DNA of 35,672 nucleotides from Porticoccus sp964608185. GTDB taxonomy: Bacteria > Pseudomonadota > Gammaproteobacteria > Pseudomonadales > Porticoccaceae. The position numbers and the translations under genes are program-made. The notes beneath the pieces were generated by a model. The model searched no databases, was not told the DNA's origin, and was given only the letters and a program-made list of their open reading frames with translations. How positions within the stretch are numbered: the stretch's first letter is position 1; each line of letters starts with the position of its first letter. The stretch covers positions 1 through 35,672 of the forward strand of contig CAZSMR010000008.1 in NCBI GenBank assembly GCA_964608185.1, written 5' to 3'. Positions 25,412 to 34,428 of the stretch are shown piece by piece.

Positions 25412-25873
25412 ATGCACCCTTTAAGACGCTTTCGCTTGACTATGATAATTTTTATTGTCGTAACCACATCTATCGCGGTTGGTTTAATGACTTTTGCTTT
25501 ACGGAAGAATATCAATCTTTTTTATACTCCATCTAGCGTAACTTCAGGAGAGGCACCTATAAATAAGTCGATACGTGTTGGAGGCATGGTGGTAGTCAAT
25601 AGCCTAGTGAGATCGGGAGATTCACTACAAAGTACCTTTAGGGTAACAGACGGAATATCTGAAGTTGAGATCCGTCATGACGGTATACTTCCTGATATGT
25701 TTTCTGAGGGGGGAGGGGCAGTAGCTACCGGAAAGCTTAATAAAAATTTTATATTTTTTGCATCCACAGTCTTAGCTAAGCATGACGAAAACTATATGCC
25801 TCCAGAAGTAGTCTACGCATTAGATGAAGCAAATGAGACGACTAAAAAAGTTGATGCTAAAACTAGCAACTAA
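25412..25873 (+). CDS. ccmE: periplasmic heme chaperone CcmE
   Basis: Binds heme covalently and carries it to CcmF/CcmH for attachment to apocytochromes. The protein has 153 residues (E. coli 159). One N-terminal membrane anchor at about 9-29 is followed by an OB-fold. The heme-binding histidine is H124, with Y128 in 'KHDENYMPPEV', matching E. coli H130 and Y134. The segment 'RVGGMVVVNSLVR' is typical. AGAGGAAAT precedes the ATG. The C-terminal tail is short and charged. Confidence 0.97.
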   Translation: MHPLRRFRLTMIIFIVVTTSIAVGLMTFALRKNINLFYTPSSVTSGEAPINKSIRVGGMVVVNSLVRSGDSLQSTFRVTDGISEVEIRHDGILPDMFSEGGGAVATGKLNKNFIFFASTVLAKHDENYMPPEVVYALDEANETTKKVDAKTSN

Positions 25874-25921
25874 AAACTGGGTAAGTCCTGCGTTGGATCA
25901 ACACACTATGGAAGTAAATTT

Positions 25922-27856
25922 ATGGTAGCAGAATATGGTCATTTTGCTTTGATAATAGCGTTTTTTTTATCGCTCATGCAAACAGTAATACCTCAAGTTG
26001 GTGCATACACAGAAAATCAACTTTGGATGTCTACAGCTAGACCTCTTGTGTTGGCTCAATCTTTATTTATATCTTTTAGTTTTTTATGTTTAGTTATCCT
26101 ATTTCTTAATGATGATTTTTCAGTCAGATATGTTGCCGAAAATTCCAATACTCTTTTACCTGATCGTTATAAGATAAGTGCAGTTTGGGGAGCTCATGAG
26201 GGCTCATTACTACTATGGGTTCTGATACTTGCCTTATGGAGTTTAGCCGTTTCTATGTTTACCGCTAGGCTACCAATTGGTTTAGTTTCTAGAGTTTTAG
26301 CAGTAATGGGATTCATTAGTGTAGGTTTTTATCTCTTCGTATTGCTTACCTCAAACCCTTTTGATAGAAGTCTTCCATTTTTTCCTCTTGAGGGTTCAGA
26401 TTTAAACCCATTGTTGCAAGATATAGGGTTAATACTTCATCCTCCAATGCTTTATATGGGTTATGTTGGCTTATCTGTCGCTTTTTCTTTTTCTATTGCC
26501 GCATTGCTTGCTGGTAATATAGATTCAGCATGGGCTAAATGGGTCAAGCCTTGGACTCTAGTTGCATGGATGTTTCTAACTCTAGGCATCTCTTTAGGGA
26601 GTTGGTGGGCATATTACGAGCTTGGATGGGGTGGTTGGTGGTTTTGGGATCCTGTGGAAAATGCATCATTCATGCCTTGGTTGGTGTGTACAGCTTTAAT
26701 CCATAGTCTTTCTGTGACTGAAAAACGAGGGGCATTCAGCAGCTGGACATTGCTTCTCGCTATTATTGCTTTCTCTTTGAGCTTATTGGGAACTTTTTTA
26801 GTGCGATCTGGAGTTCTTACATCTGTTCATGCTTTTGCTTCAGATCCTACTAGGGGAGTTTTCATTCTTACTTTTCTTATCATTATAATTGGTGGATCAT
26901 TACTACTTTTTGCCGTTAGAGGGCCAACAAAAAAAACTACATCTGGATTTTTTAAGCTTTCAAAGGAAATGTTTATACTGACTAATAATCTCATCTTAAT
27001 AATTATAACAGCGGTTATTCTTCTCGGAACCTTGTACCCATTGTTTGCAGATGTTTTAGGGTGGGGAAAAATTTCTGTAGGGCCTCCTTATTTTAATTTA
27101 TTTTTTGTACCTTTGACTTTGCTCCTCGGTTTCTTAATGCCAGTTGGCTCTGTATTAAGGTGGAAAAAGACTGGATCTATAAACCTTCGACGATATTTTA
27201 ATGTTCCTTTGGTTTTATCAGTTGTTCTGGGTGGATCATTACCACTTTATTATGGGTCTTATGAGCCAGTCTCTATGGTAACTGTGATGATAGCCACATG
27301 GATAATATCTATTACACTCAGAGATATATGGCAAAAATCTATATGTCCTGGTTCAATACTTAATGGACTAGTGCGATTAAATGCAAGTTATTGGGGTATG
27401 GTTTTTGCACATATTGGTGTGGCTATATGTATTATTGGGGTTGGCTTCACTAGCACATATAGTGTTCAGAAGGATGTTCGTATGGAGCCTGGTGATAGTG
27501 TCGAAGTAGCTGGCTACCAATTTAAATTTATATCAGTAAGCCCTTATGAGGGGCCAAACTACATTGCCGATCAAGCTACAATAGTTATAACCAAAAATAA
27601 ATCAGTAGTTACGACACTTTACCCTCAAAAACGTAGATATCTAGCTAGCGGTCAAACTATGACAGAGGCATCAATAAGTAGCAGTATATTTCGTGATCTT
27701 TATGTCGCGCTAGGTGAGCCCCTTAAAGGAAACGCATGGGGCATCCGTGTATATGTTAAACCTTTTGTCTCTTGGATTTGGCTTGGTGGTTTGTTTATTG
27801 CCATTGGAGCACTTATGGCCACATTGGATAAGCGTTATAGAAGGCACGCCTCATGA
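25922..27856 (+). CDS. ccmF: cytochrome c heme lyase subunit CcmF
   Basis: This is the core of the heme lyase that transfers heme from CcmE to the CxxCH motif of apocytochromes c. The protein has 644 residues (E. coli 647) and about 15 membrane segments. The WWD domain reads 'GWGGWWFWDPVENASFMPWL' at about 236-255. Conserved flanking sequences 'GAHEGSLLLWVL' and 'LILHPPMLYMGYVG' supply family histidines. GAAG lies upstream of the ATG. The stop is 93 bases before the ccmG start I prefer. Confidence 0.97.
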   Translation: MVAEYGHFALIIAFFLSLMQTVIPQVGAYTENQLWMSTARPLVLAQSLFISFSFLCLVILFLNDDFSVRYVAENSNTLLPDRYKISAVWGAHEGSLLLWVLILALWSLAVSMFTARLPIGLVSRVLAVMGFISVGFYLFVLLTSNPFDRSLPFFPLEGSDLNPLLQDIGLILHPPMLYMGYVGLSVAFSFSIAALLAGNIDSAWAKWVKPWTLVAWMFLTLGISLGSWWAYYELGWGGWWFWDPVENASFMPWLVCTALIHSLSVTEKRGAFSSWTLLLAIIAFSLSLLGTFLVRSGVLTSVHAFASDPTRGVFILTFLIIIIGGSLLLFAVRGPTKKTTSGFFKLSKEMFILTNNLILIIITAVILLGTLYPLFADVLGWGKISVGPPYFNLFFVPLTLLLGFLMPVGSVLRWKKTGSINLRRYFNVPLVLSVVLGGSLPLYYGSYEPVSMVTVMIATWIISITLRDIWQKSICPGSILNGLVRLNASYWGMVFAHIGVAICIIGVGFTSTYSVQKDVRMEPGDSVEVAGYQFKFISVSPYEGPNYIADQATIVITKNKSVVTTLYPQKRRYLASGQTMTEASISSSIFRDLYVALGEPLKGNAWGIRVYVKPFVSWIWLGGLFIAIGALMATLDKRYRRHAS

Positions 27857-27949
27857 GTTAGAAGCATGTTATATAAACACACAATACATTCTATTTAAGT
27901 GCTGATAATTTTTTTTGTAATTACAATACGAAATGATAGGGCTAATATA

Positions 27950-28483
27950 GTGAAAGTAGTGAATAGATTAAGACTCTTCATACCCCTGATAATTTTTATT
28001 GGGATTGTTATATTTCTTGTAGTTGCGCTAGATCGCGATCCTAACTTCATGCCTTCCGCATTACTTGATCGTCCTGTTCCAGAATTTTCTTTACGTATTT
28101 TGAGTGATGAAAAAAAATACGTAGATAAAAATGTCTTTATCGGGGAACCGTCATTATTGAATGTGTGGGCAACCTGGTGCTTTCCATGCAGACTAGAGCA
28201 TCCATATCTATATGAGCTTTCTTCCCAGGGAGTTCGTATCATAGGTTTAAATTATAAAGATAATATAGTGAAGGCTAGGAATTGGCTATTTGAAATGAAA
28301 GATCCATATGCTTTAAGTGTGATCGACAATAAAGGTAAATTTTCAATGGATCTTGGCGTTTTTGGTGCTCCAGAAACTTATTTGATAGATAGTAAAGGAA
28401 TAATACGATATAAACATGTTGGTATTATAGACGATCGAATATGGCATGATAGCTTACTCCCTATATGGAAAAGCCTTAAGTAA
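27950..28483 (+). CDS. ccmG: thiol:disulfide interchange protein CcmG (DsbE)
   Basis: This membrane-anchored periplasmic thioredoxin reduces the heme-binding cysteines of apocytochrome c. With the GTG at 27950 the protein has 177 residues (E. coli 185). One membrane segment at about 8-26 is followed by 'RPVPEFSL' and the active site WCFPC (C77 and C80), very close to E. coli C80 and C83, which supports this start. ATAGGG lies 8 bases upstream. A GTG at 27899 would add 17 residues of poor quality and lacks a good Shine-Dalgarno. The cis-proline region 'FGAPETYLID' is present. It is separated by 75 AT-rich bases from the next gene. Confidence 0.94.
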   Translation: MKVVNRLRLFIPLIIFIGIVIFLVVALDRDPNFMPSALLDRPVPEFSLRILSDEKKYVDKNVFIGEPSLLNVWATWCFPCRLEHPYLYELSSQGVRIIGLNYKDNIVKARNWLFEMKDPYALSVIDNKGKFSMDLGVFGAPETYLIDSKGIIRYKHVGIIDDRIWHDSLLPIWKSLK

Positions 28484-28558
28484 AAAACGTATTTCATTGA
28501 AAGAAAAAATTAATTAAAACGCTTAAATAATTCATATATTATAAAAGAGAGGCAAGAT

Positions 28559-28933
28559 ATGGCTCAAGAGAATTACCAGAAAGGTGAAAGTATCCGCCGT
28601 AAGGTTATGGGTGATAAATTTGTTAATAAAGCAATGAATAAAGATTCAGATTTCAGTAACCCTTTACAGGATTATATTAATGAGAATTGCTGGGGATCTA
28701 CCTGGACCAGAAAAACATTATCTCTAAAAACACGTAGCATCATTACCATAGCTACATTAGCGGCATTAAAGGCTCCAACAGAGCTAAAAGGGCATATCCG
28801 TGGTGCAATTAACAACGGTTGCACAAAGGAGGAGATACAAGAAATACTACTTCATACGGCTCCATACATAGGTGCTCCTGCTGTACAAGAAGCATTTAGA
28901 GCTGCAGAGCATGTATTCGACGATATCGAATAA
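28559..28933 (+). CDS. carboxymuconolactone decarboxylase (CMD/PcaC-like) family protein
   Basis: The 124-residue all-helical protein has the family pattern 'LSLKTRSIITIATLAAL', 'ELKGHIRGAINNGCTKEEI' and 'LLHTAPYIGAPAVQEAF'. Length and pattern resemble PcaC (4-carboxymuconolactone decarboxylase). There are only two cysteines (C44 and C88) and no CxxC motif, so it is not an AhpD-type peroxidase partner. No other protocatechuate-pathway gene is nearby. Its place between ccmG and ccmH is unusual: those genes normally adjoin. It is on the same strand, with GAGAGGC before the ATG and a TATATTAT stretch upstream that could be a -10 region. The real substrate is unknown. Confidence 0.8.
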   Translation: MAQENYQKGESIRRKVMGDKFVNKAMNKDSDFSNPLQDYINENCWGSTWTRKTLSLKTRSIITIATLAALKAPTELKGHIRGAINNGCTKEEIQEILLHTAPYIGAPAVQEAFRAAEHVFDDIE

Positions 28934-28984
28934 TAACAAACGATTCATAGGTTCTGATGTATAAAAATCTGAGGAAATAAATAG

Positions 28985-29494
28985 GTGATCAGAAAGTTAT
29001 ATTTAATAATGGTAATTTTATTTTTGATGGCCGAATCTATCCCAACAGTTTTAGCTTTAGAGCCTAGATCTTTTACTGAAGAACAGTTTCGAGTTCGTTA
29101 CTATAGTTTAATCAACGAGCTTCGTTGCCCAAAATGCCAAAACCAAAATTTAGCTGATTCCAATTCGCTCATAGCAGTTGACCTTAGAAATGAGATCTAT
29201 CTTATGATTGAAGAGGGTAAGTCCAATGAAGCCATTGTGAGTTTCTTGGTGGCTCGATATGGCGATTTTGTGAGATATGATCCTCCACTAAATTCCGTAA
29301 CGTTGATATTATGGTTTGCTCCAGGTGCTTTATTTTTATTGGGAGTGATCATTATTTTTTTCATATACCGTTCTCAATTAACCGATAAAAATTACGCTAT
29401 CGATTTAAAGCCAGACGAAGAAAAATATTTAGATGATTTGCTAATGAAAAGCTCTAACAATAAAAATAATAGTTCTAGTGAGGTAAAAAAATGA
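28985..29494 (+). CDS. ccmH: cytochrome c-type biogenesis protein CcmH (CcmH/CycL type)
   Basis: This membrane-bound periplasmic thiol protein is part of the heme lyase and helps reduce the apocytochrome. The protein has 169 residues. A signal-like N-terminal helix runs to about residue 24. The redox motif LRCPKC (C48 and C51) lies in 'ELRCPKCQNQNLADSN', and a membrane helix follows at about 105-125. The start is GTG with GAGGA at 28971-28975. Its stop overlaps the ccmI start (ATGA). Here CcmH and CcmI are separate, as in Pseudomonas, whereas E. coli has them fused. Confidence 0.95.
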   Translation: MIRKLYLIMVILFLMAESIPTVLALEPRSFTEEQFRVRYYSLINELRCPKCQNQNLADSNSLIAVDLRNEIYLMIEEGKSNEAIVSFLVARYGDFVRYDPPLNSVTLILWFAPGALFLLGVIIIFFIYRSQLTDKNYAIDLKPDEEKYLDDLLMKSSNNKNNSSSEVKK

Positions 29495-30702
29495 TGTGGC
29501 TGATTTTTGCTTTACTAGTAATAGTAGCTGCTATTTTTATCATTTTTCCTTTGTTTAAAAAGGAAAACTATGTGAAGAATGTATCTTTAGAATCTGATAG
29601 AGCACTGAAAGAAAATATCTTAGTGTTTAAAAGCAGAAAAGCAGAGTTATTATTACAAGTTGAAGCAGGCATTATTAGTCATACTGAATATTTAGAGCTC
29701 TTATCAGAACAGAAATATATCCTTTCCATGGATACAACAAAAAAGTCGAAACTAATAGAAAAAAAATATATAAATCGAGGGGCTTGGCTAATCCTTCTCA
29801 GCTTAATGTTGATGCCGGTGTTCGCTTTTAGTGTTTACCATATCTTAGGAGCTAGTAAAGATTTAGATATTACAAATTTATTAAAAAAACGTGCTTCTGT
29901 TTTTATGAGCAATGAAGATCGGATTGATTTAAATAATATAATCCAGAAAAAAATGTCTGACAGGCTATTAGATGATCCTGAACATCCTTATTACTTAGTT
30001 GCTCTAGCTCAACTAAAGATGGAAGACGGTAATTTTATCGGAGCAAGATTATTATATTCTGAGGCCCTAGACGCTAGACCAAACGATTCCAATCTATTGT
30101 CTGAGTTTGCTCAAGCAATATATTTTTCAGAAGATAAAAAATTTACAAAAGAAGTCAACTCTGCTTTAGATAGAGCTTTATTTTTGAATTCAAATAACAC
30201 AACAGCTCTAGGTCTTCAGGGTATTCGTTACTTTGAGTCAGGTCAGTATAGGTTAGCTATTAAAAGCTGGAAAAATGCATTAACAGCAACAACTCAAGGT
30301 ACTGCAGAGGCTAGTGCACTGAATTCTAGCATTTCATATGCTAAAAATTTAATCCAGGAAGATAAATATAATTTATCTATAGAGGTCTCTATATCTCCAG
30401 AATACAAAATAAAAGCAGATAAAATAGTCTATATTTATGCACGAGAGTGGAAAGGCAGCCCAAAACCTATAGCCGCAGTTAGGCTTAATGTTTCTGAGCT
30501 GCCTAAGGTTGTTAGTTTGAACGATACCGTGAGTATTATGGGTGGAAAAACTTTATCCTCAGTCGATTTCCTAGAAATCATAGCTAGAGTCTCTATGTCT
30601 GGCTCAGTGACACCTATGCCAGGAGATTATCAAGGAACAACTGGAAAGCTTAGAGCAGAAACACAGAATAAGATACAAATACAGATTAATAGTAAATTAT
30701 AA
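29491..30702 (+). CDS. ccmI: cytochrome c-type biogenesis protein CcmI
   Basis: This is the apocytochrome chaperone of System I. The 403-residue protein has two membrane segments (about 2-20 and 92-113) flanking a cytoplasmic loop with charged helices. The periplasmic part contains TPR-like repeats at about 160-280 ('HPYYLVALAQLKMEDGNFIGA', 'LGLQGIRYFESGQYRLAI') that bind the C-terminal end of apocytochromes, and a beta-rich C-terminal domain follows. GTGAGG at 29478-29483 precedes the ATG, which overlaps the ccmH stop. A second ATG directly follows the first. It closes the ccm operon, and smc starts 71 bases later. Confidence 0.9.
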   Translation: MMWLIFALLVIVAAIFIIFPLFKKENYVKNVSLESDRALKENILVFKSRKAELLLQVEAGIISHTEYLELLSEQKYILSMDTTKKSKLIEKKYINRGAWLILLSLMLMPVFAFSVYHILGASKDLDITNLLKKRASVFMSNEDRIDLNNIIQKKMSDRLLDDPEHPYYLVALAQLKMEDGNFIGARLLYSEALDARPNDSNLLSEFAQAIYFSEDKKFTKEVNSALDRALFLNSNNTTALGLQGIRYFESGQYRLAIKSWKNALTATTQGTAEASALNSSISYAKNLIQEDKYNLSIEVSISPEYKIKADKIVYIYAREWKGSPKPIAAVRLNVSELPKVVSLNDTVSIMGGKTLSSVDFLEIIARVSMSGSVTPMPGDYQGTTGKLRAETQNKIQIQINSKL

Positions 30703-30773
30703 GCTGTTCATTTACTTGTAGAGCCAGATAAGCTCGTTTAGCATGTTACTAATTTATTTTAAGAAGAGATTAT

Positions 30774-33700
30774 ATGCGTTTAAAATGCATTAAAATGTCT
30801 GGTTTCAAATCCTTTGTGGACACTACAACAGTAGTATTGCCAAGTAATTTATCCGCTATAGTCGGACCAAATGGTTGCGGCAAATCAAACATAATCGACG
30901 CAGTTCGCTGGGTCATGGGTGAGAGCTCTGCAAAACAGTTACGAGGTGAATCAATAACAGACGTTATTTTTAATGGCTCAGGGAGCCGAAAGCCAGTTGG
31001 ACAAGCTTCTGTCGAGTTAGTTTTTGATAACTCAGAAGGAAAGCTTGGTGGAGAATACGCTGGTTGGGGAGAGATTTCCATCAAACGAAAGGTCACACGT
31101 GATGGTCAGTCAAACTATTATTTAAATAGTGATAAATGTCGAAGAAGAGATATTACTGACATTTTTTTAGGCACTGGTTTGGGCCCTCGAAGTTATGCAA
31201 TTATTGAACAAGGCATGATATCCTCACTTATCGACGCTAAACCAGAAGAATTGCGTGTTTATATTGAAGAAGCAGCAGGAATTTCCAAATACAAAGAACG
31301 TCGTAAAGACACTGAAAACCGCATAAAAAGAACTAAAGAAAACTTAGAGAGACTAACTGATATTCGAGAAGAGCTTGGAAGTCAAATTAATCGTCTTGAG
31401 CGTCAAGCTAAATTTGCTAAAAAATATACAGAACTCAAAAAAGAGGAAAGACACTCAAGAGCAAAGCTCTTGGCTCTTAAATGGCGTGACATTAATAATA
31501 GTACTATAGATCTCTCAAAGACTATTGCGGGCTATGAATTAAAAATAGAAAAAATTTCTGCTAAACGAAGCGAGTTCGACGGTATTCTTGAAAAGCACCG
31601 TATTGATTATACTGAACTGGGTGACGTATTGAACATAGTTCAGGGTCTCTCTTATTCGGTCGGTTCTGAAGTGACTAGAATTGAGCAAACAATTCAGTAC
31701 GCCCGCGATCGAGCAAGTAAGGCCGAGAAAGATCTAGAGGAAATCGATCAAAATTTGGTTGAGACCAATGAAAATTTAATTCTAGATCAAGAAGAAAGGA
31801 ACTCTTTAGAGCTGGAACTTAAAAACATAAATCCAATTCTTGAGAAAATTCTTACAATAGAAAATTCGTCTAAATCATTACTCCACAATGCAGAGGAAGC
31901 AATAAAAGCTGAACAGTCTAAATGGGATAGCTTTGTACAAAGCTCATCAGAGCCGGTTCAGCAAGCAGAAGTACAAGAATCTAGAATAGGTTATCTAGAA
32001 CAACTGATAGGTCGTCTGGACCAAAAGATAGAAAAAATTGATATCGAAAATAAAAGTTTAATCGGCTGTACATTTGAAAGTGATCTAGATAATTTTAATG
32101 AAAAAATAGCCAAAGCAGAACTAGTAGTTAGTCAAAAAGTCTCTAGCCTCGAAAAAATAACAAACCAAATTGAAAAGATTCGCCAAAATTATTCTCTCTT
32201 AGATTCTGGATTAAATAAGTCGCGTACTGATTTGCAAGCTTTGCTGGGTAAGAAATCATCACTAGAATCCCTAGAGCGCTCATTACTTGATGTCGATGAC
32301 AACAAAAAAGCTTGGTTTAAAGTTAATAAAATTGAAAAAAATCTACGTCTAGCCGAAAAAATTGAAGTTGATTCAGGTTGGGAGACTGCAATAGAAGTTG
32401 TACTTGGAGACTGTCTTCAGGCAGTTTGTGTGGAAAGTATTAAAAATTTGAATAATATTTCACATACTTCGATTGATGGTGAAGTAGTCTTAATAGAAGC
32501 ATCTATTACTTATAATGAAGACTGTTTATTACCTGATAACGCCCAGCCTCTTTTAAATAAAATTAAAGGCGAGAATCTTAACGGCTATCTGTCATCTATA
32601 CTTCAGAGTGTCTGTGCTATAGACAGTTTAAGTTCTGCATTTCAGATAAGAGATAAATTAAAAATTGGACAGTCGATAGTTACCAAAGATGGATTTTGGT
32701 TAGGAAAAAATTGGTTACGCATAAATAGTAATAAAGACCTTACTAAGGGCGTCTTGCGAAGAAAAAAAGAACTTGAATTTCTAGAAATAGAACTTACGAG
32801 TTGTCGCAATCATACTAGTAAGATAGAGCAACAAAAAAATTCAAGTGAAAAAAAGCTTCGCGAGTTAGAAGCCCAGAGAGAAAAAGATAGGAGTTCTTTG
32901 ACTCTAAAACAAAATCAATATGCAGAGTTGCGTTCACAAGCTAATACTATCCAAATACAAATGGAGCATCTAACTGCTCGTCAAAAAAGAATTAATGATG
33001 AGCTGAAAGAAACATGCGATCAGAAAAAAATAGAACAAGAAAAATTACTCGATGCTCGCAGACAATTAGAATCTGCTACATTTGGTATTGAGAAAAATTC
33101 TAAAGAAAGAGAAGAATTATTGGCCGATCGTAATAAAAAAATGACTAATCTTGAAGATGCTAGGAAGTTATCTGATGAACACAAAGATCATGCGCACGAG
33201 ATTGCAATGAGGGAGAGAGCAGCAACTACGAAACTACAGTCAACCCTCGAGGGTATAACTCGCCTAAAGAGTCAGACAGCTCGACTCAACGAAAGAAGGC
33301 AGCAGTTGCAGGATTCTTTTTGTCAAGATGATAGCCCAAACGAAGACCTTAAAAAGGAGCTAGCTACTCAACTAAATTTAAGACTACAGATAGAAAAAGA
33401 GTTAGTTGACTCTAGGAAAAAAGTAGAAAATCTTGAACATCTCATGCGAGATATAGAACAAAAAAGAAATATTTTAGAGGTTGAGACTCAAAAAGAAAGA
33501 CAGTTACTCGAACAACAACGGTTGTTAGCTCAAGATCTTGCAACGCGAAGCCAGACTATATCTGAGCAAATAACTGAATATGGATTCATTTTAGAAGAAC
33601 TGCTAGTTTTGCTGCCAGATGAATTGAAGTTAGCTGATCTAGAACAGATCATAGAAAAAATTTCTAGCAGTATTCAGCGATTAGGACCAATTAATCTGGC

Positions 33701-34298
33701 AGCAATCGATGAATATAGTGTTGAGTCTGAAAGAAAACAGTACCTTGATAAGCAAAATGATGATTTAGAAGAAGCGCTCACAACATTAGAAAGTGCTATC
33801 CGTAAAATAGATCGAGAAACCCGCTCAAGGTTCAAAGAAACATTTGATCTTGTAAATGTTTCTTTCCAGGAATTGTTTCCTAAGCTCTTTGGTGGAGGGC
33901 ACTCTTATCTTGAGCTTACAAGCGACGATCTCCTAGAGGCTGGCGTCGCCATAATGGCTAGACCACCAGGAAAAAAGAATACAACAGTTCACTTACTTTC
34001 TGGAGGAGAGAAAGCGATGACTGCAATCGCTCTCGTCTTTTCAATTTTTCAGCTCAATCCCGCACCTTTTTGTATGCTAGATGAAGTCGATGCACCTCTT
34101 GATGACTCAAATGTTTATCGTTATGCAAAAATAGTAGAAGAAATGTCGTCTAAAGTTCAAATTGTATATATATCACACAATAAAAACGCCATGAAAATGG
34201 CCAATCAGTTAGTGGGTGTTACTATGCATGAGGCTGGAGTTTCTAGACTTGTGAGCGTTGATGTTAATCAAGCAATTGGGCTAGCTAGTGTTGAATAA
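30774..34298 (+). CDS. smc: chromosome partition protein SMC
   Basis: This is a condensin ATPase that compacts and helps segregate the chromosome. The 1174 residues fit the family. The N-terminal head has Walker A 'GPNGCGKS' at 31-38 with 'AVRWVMGE' behind it. Two long coiled-coil arms, rich in E, K, Q and L, flank a hinge at about 515-650. The C-terminal head has the signature LSGGEK at 1075-1080 and Walker B 'FCMLDE' at 1099-1104. SMC rather than MukB, followed by zipA-ligA, is the Pseudomonas-type order. Partner genes scpA/scpB are not in the window. AAGAAGAG precedes the ATG. Confidence 0.97.
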   Translation: MRLKCIKMSGFKSFVDTTTVVLPSNLSAIVGPNGCGKSNIIDAVRWVMGESSAKQLRGESITDVIFNGSGSRKPVGQASVELVFDNSEGKLGGEYAGWGEISIKRKVTRDGQSNYYLNSDKCRRRDITDIFLGTGLGPRSYAIIEQGMISSLIDAKPEELRVYIEEAAGISKYKERRKDTENRIKRTKENLERLTDIREELGSQINRLERQAKFAKKYTELKKEERHSRAKLLALKWRDINNSTIDLSKTIAGYELKIEKISAKRSEFDGILEKHRIDYTELGDVLNIVQGLSYSVGSEVTRIEQTIQYARDRASKAEKDLEEIDQNLVETNENLILDQEERNSLELELKNINPILEKILTIENSSKSLLHNAEEAIKAEQSKWDSFVQSSSEPVQQAEVQESRIGYLEQLIGRLDQKIEKIDIENKSLIGCTFESDLDNFNEKIAKAELVVSQKVSSLEKITNQIEKIRQNYSLLDSGLNKSRTDLQALLGKKSSLESLERSLLDVDDNKKAWFKVNKIEKNLRLAEKIEVDSGWETAIEVVLGDCLQAVCVESIKNLNNISHTSIDGEVVLIEASITYNEDCLLPDNAQPLLNKIKGENLNGYLSSILQSVCAIDSLSSAFQIRDKLKIGQSIVTKDGFWLGKNWLRINSNKDLTKGVLRRKKELEFLEIELTSCRNHTSKIEQQKNSSEKKLRELEAQREKDRSSLTLKQNQYAELRSQANTIQIQMEHLTARQKRINDELKETCDQKKIEQEKLLDARRQLESATFGIEKNSKEREELLADRNKKMTNLEDARKLSDEHKDHAHEIAMRERAATTKLQSTLEGITRLKSQTARLNERRQQLQDSFCQDDSPNEDLKKELATQLNLRLQIEKELVDSRKKVENLEHLMRDIEQKRNILEVETQKERQLLEQQRLLAQDLATRSQTISEQITEYGFILEELLVLLPDELKLADLEQIIEKISSSIQRLGPINLAAIDEYSVESERKQYLDKQNDDLEEALTTLESAIRKIDRETRSRFKETFDLVNVSFQELFPKLFGGGHSYLELTSDDLLEAGVAIMARPPGKKNTTVHLLSGGEKAMTAIALVFSIFQLNPAPFCMLDEVDAPLDDSNVYRYAKIVEEMSSKVQIVYISHNKNAMKMANQLVGVTMHEAGVSRLVSVDVNQAIGLASVE

Positions 34299-34363
34299 TT
34301 ATATTAAATTTAGATAAAAACTTGTTAGAAATACAATATTATTTTTTTTCAACTTATACTTAA

Positions 34364-34391
34364 GGAACTCTTCACTTTAATGACAGTCTAA
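34364..34391 (+). promoter_or_regulatory. sigma-E (ECF) type promoter upstream of zipA
   Basis: GGAACTC (34364-34370), a 16-base spacer and TCTAA (34387-34391) follow the layout I recall for the E. coli rpoE promoter (GGAACTT, 16 bases, TCTAA). The predicted start near 34397 is about 32 bases before the zipA ATG. A separate TATACT at 34355-34360 may be a weak sigma-70 -10 box. Confidence 0.5.
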
Positions 34392-34428
34392 TTTTTTTAT
34401 TAACGACAAATAGATTAAGGATTTTAAA

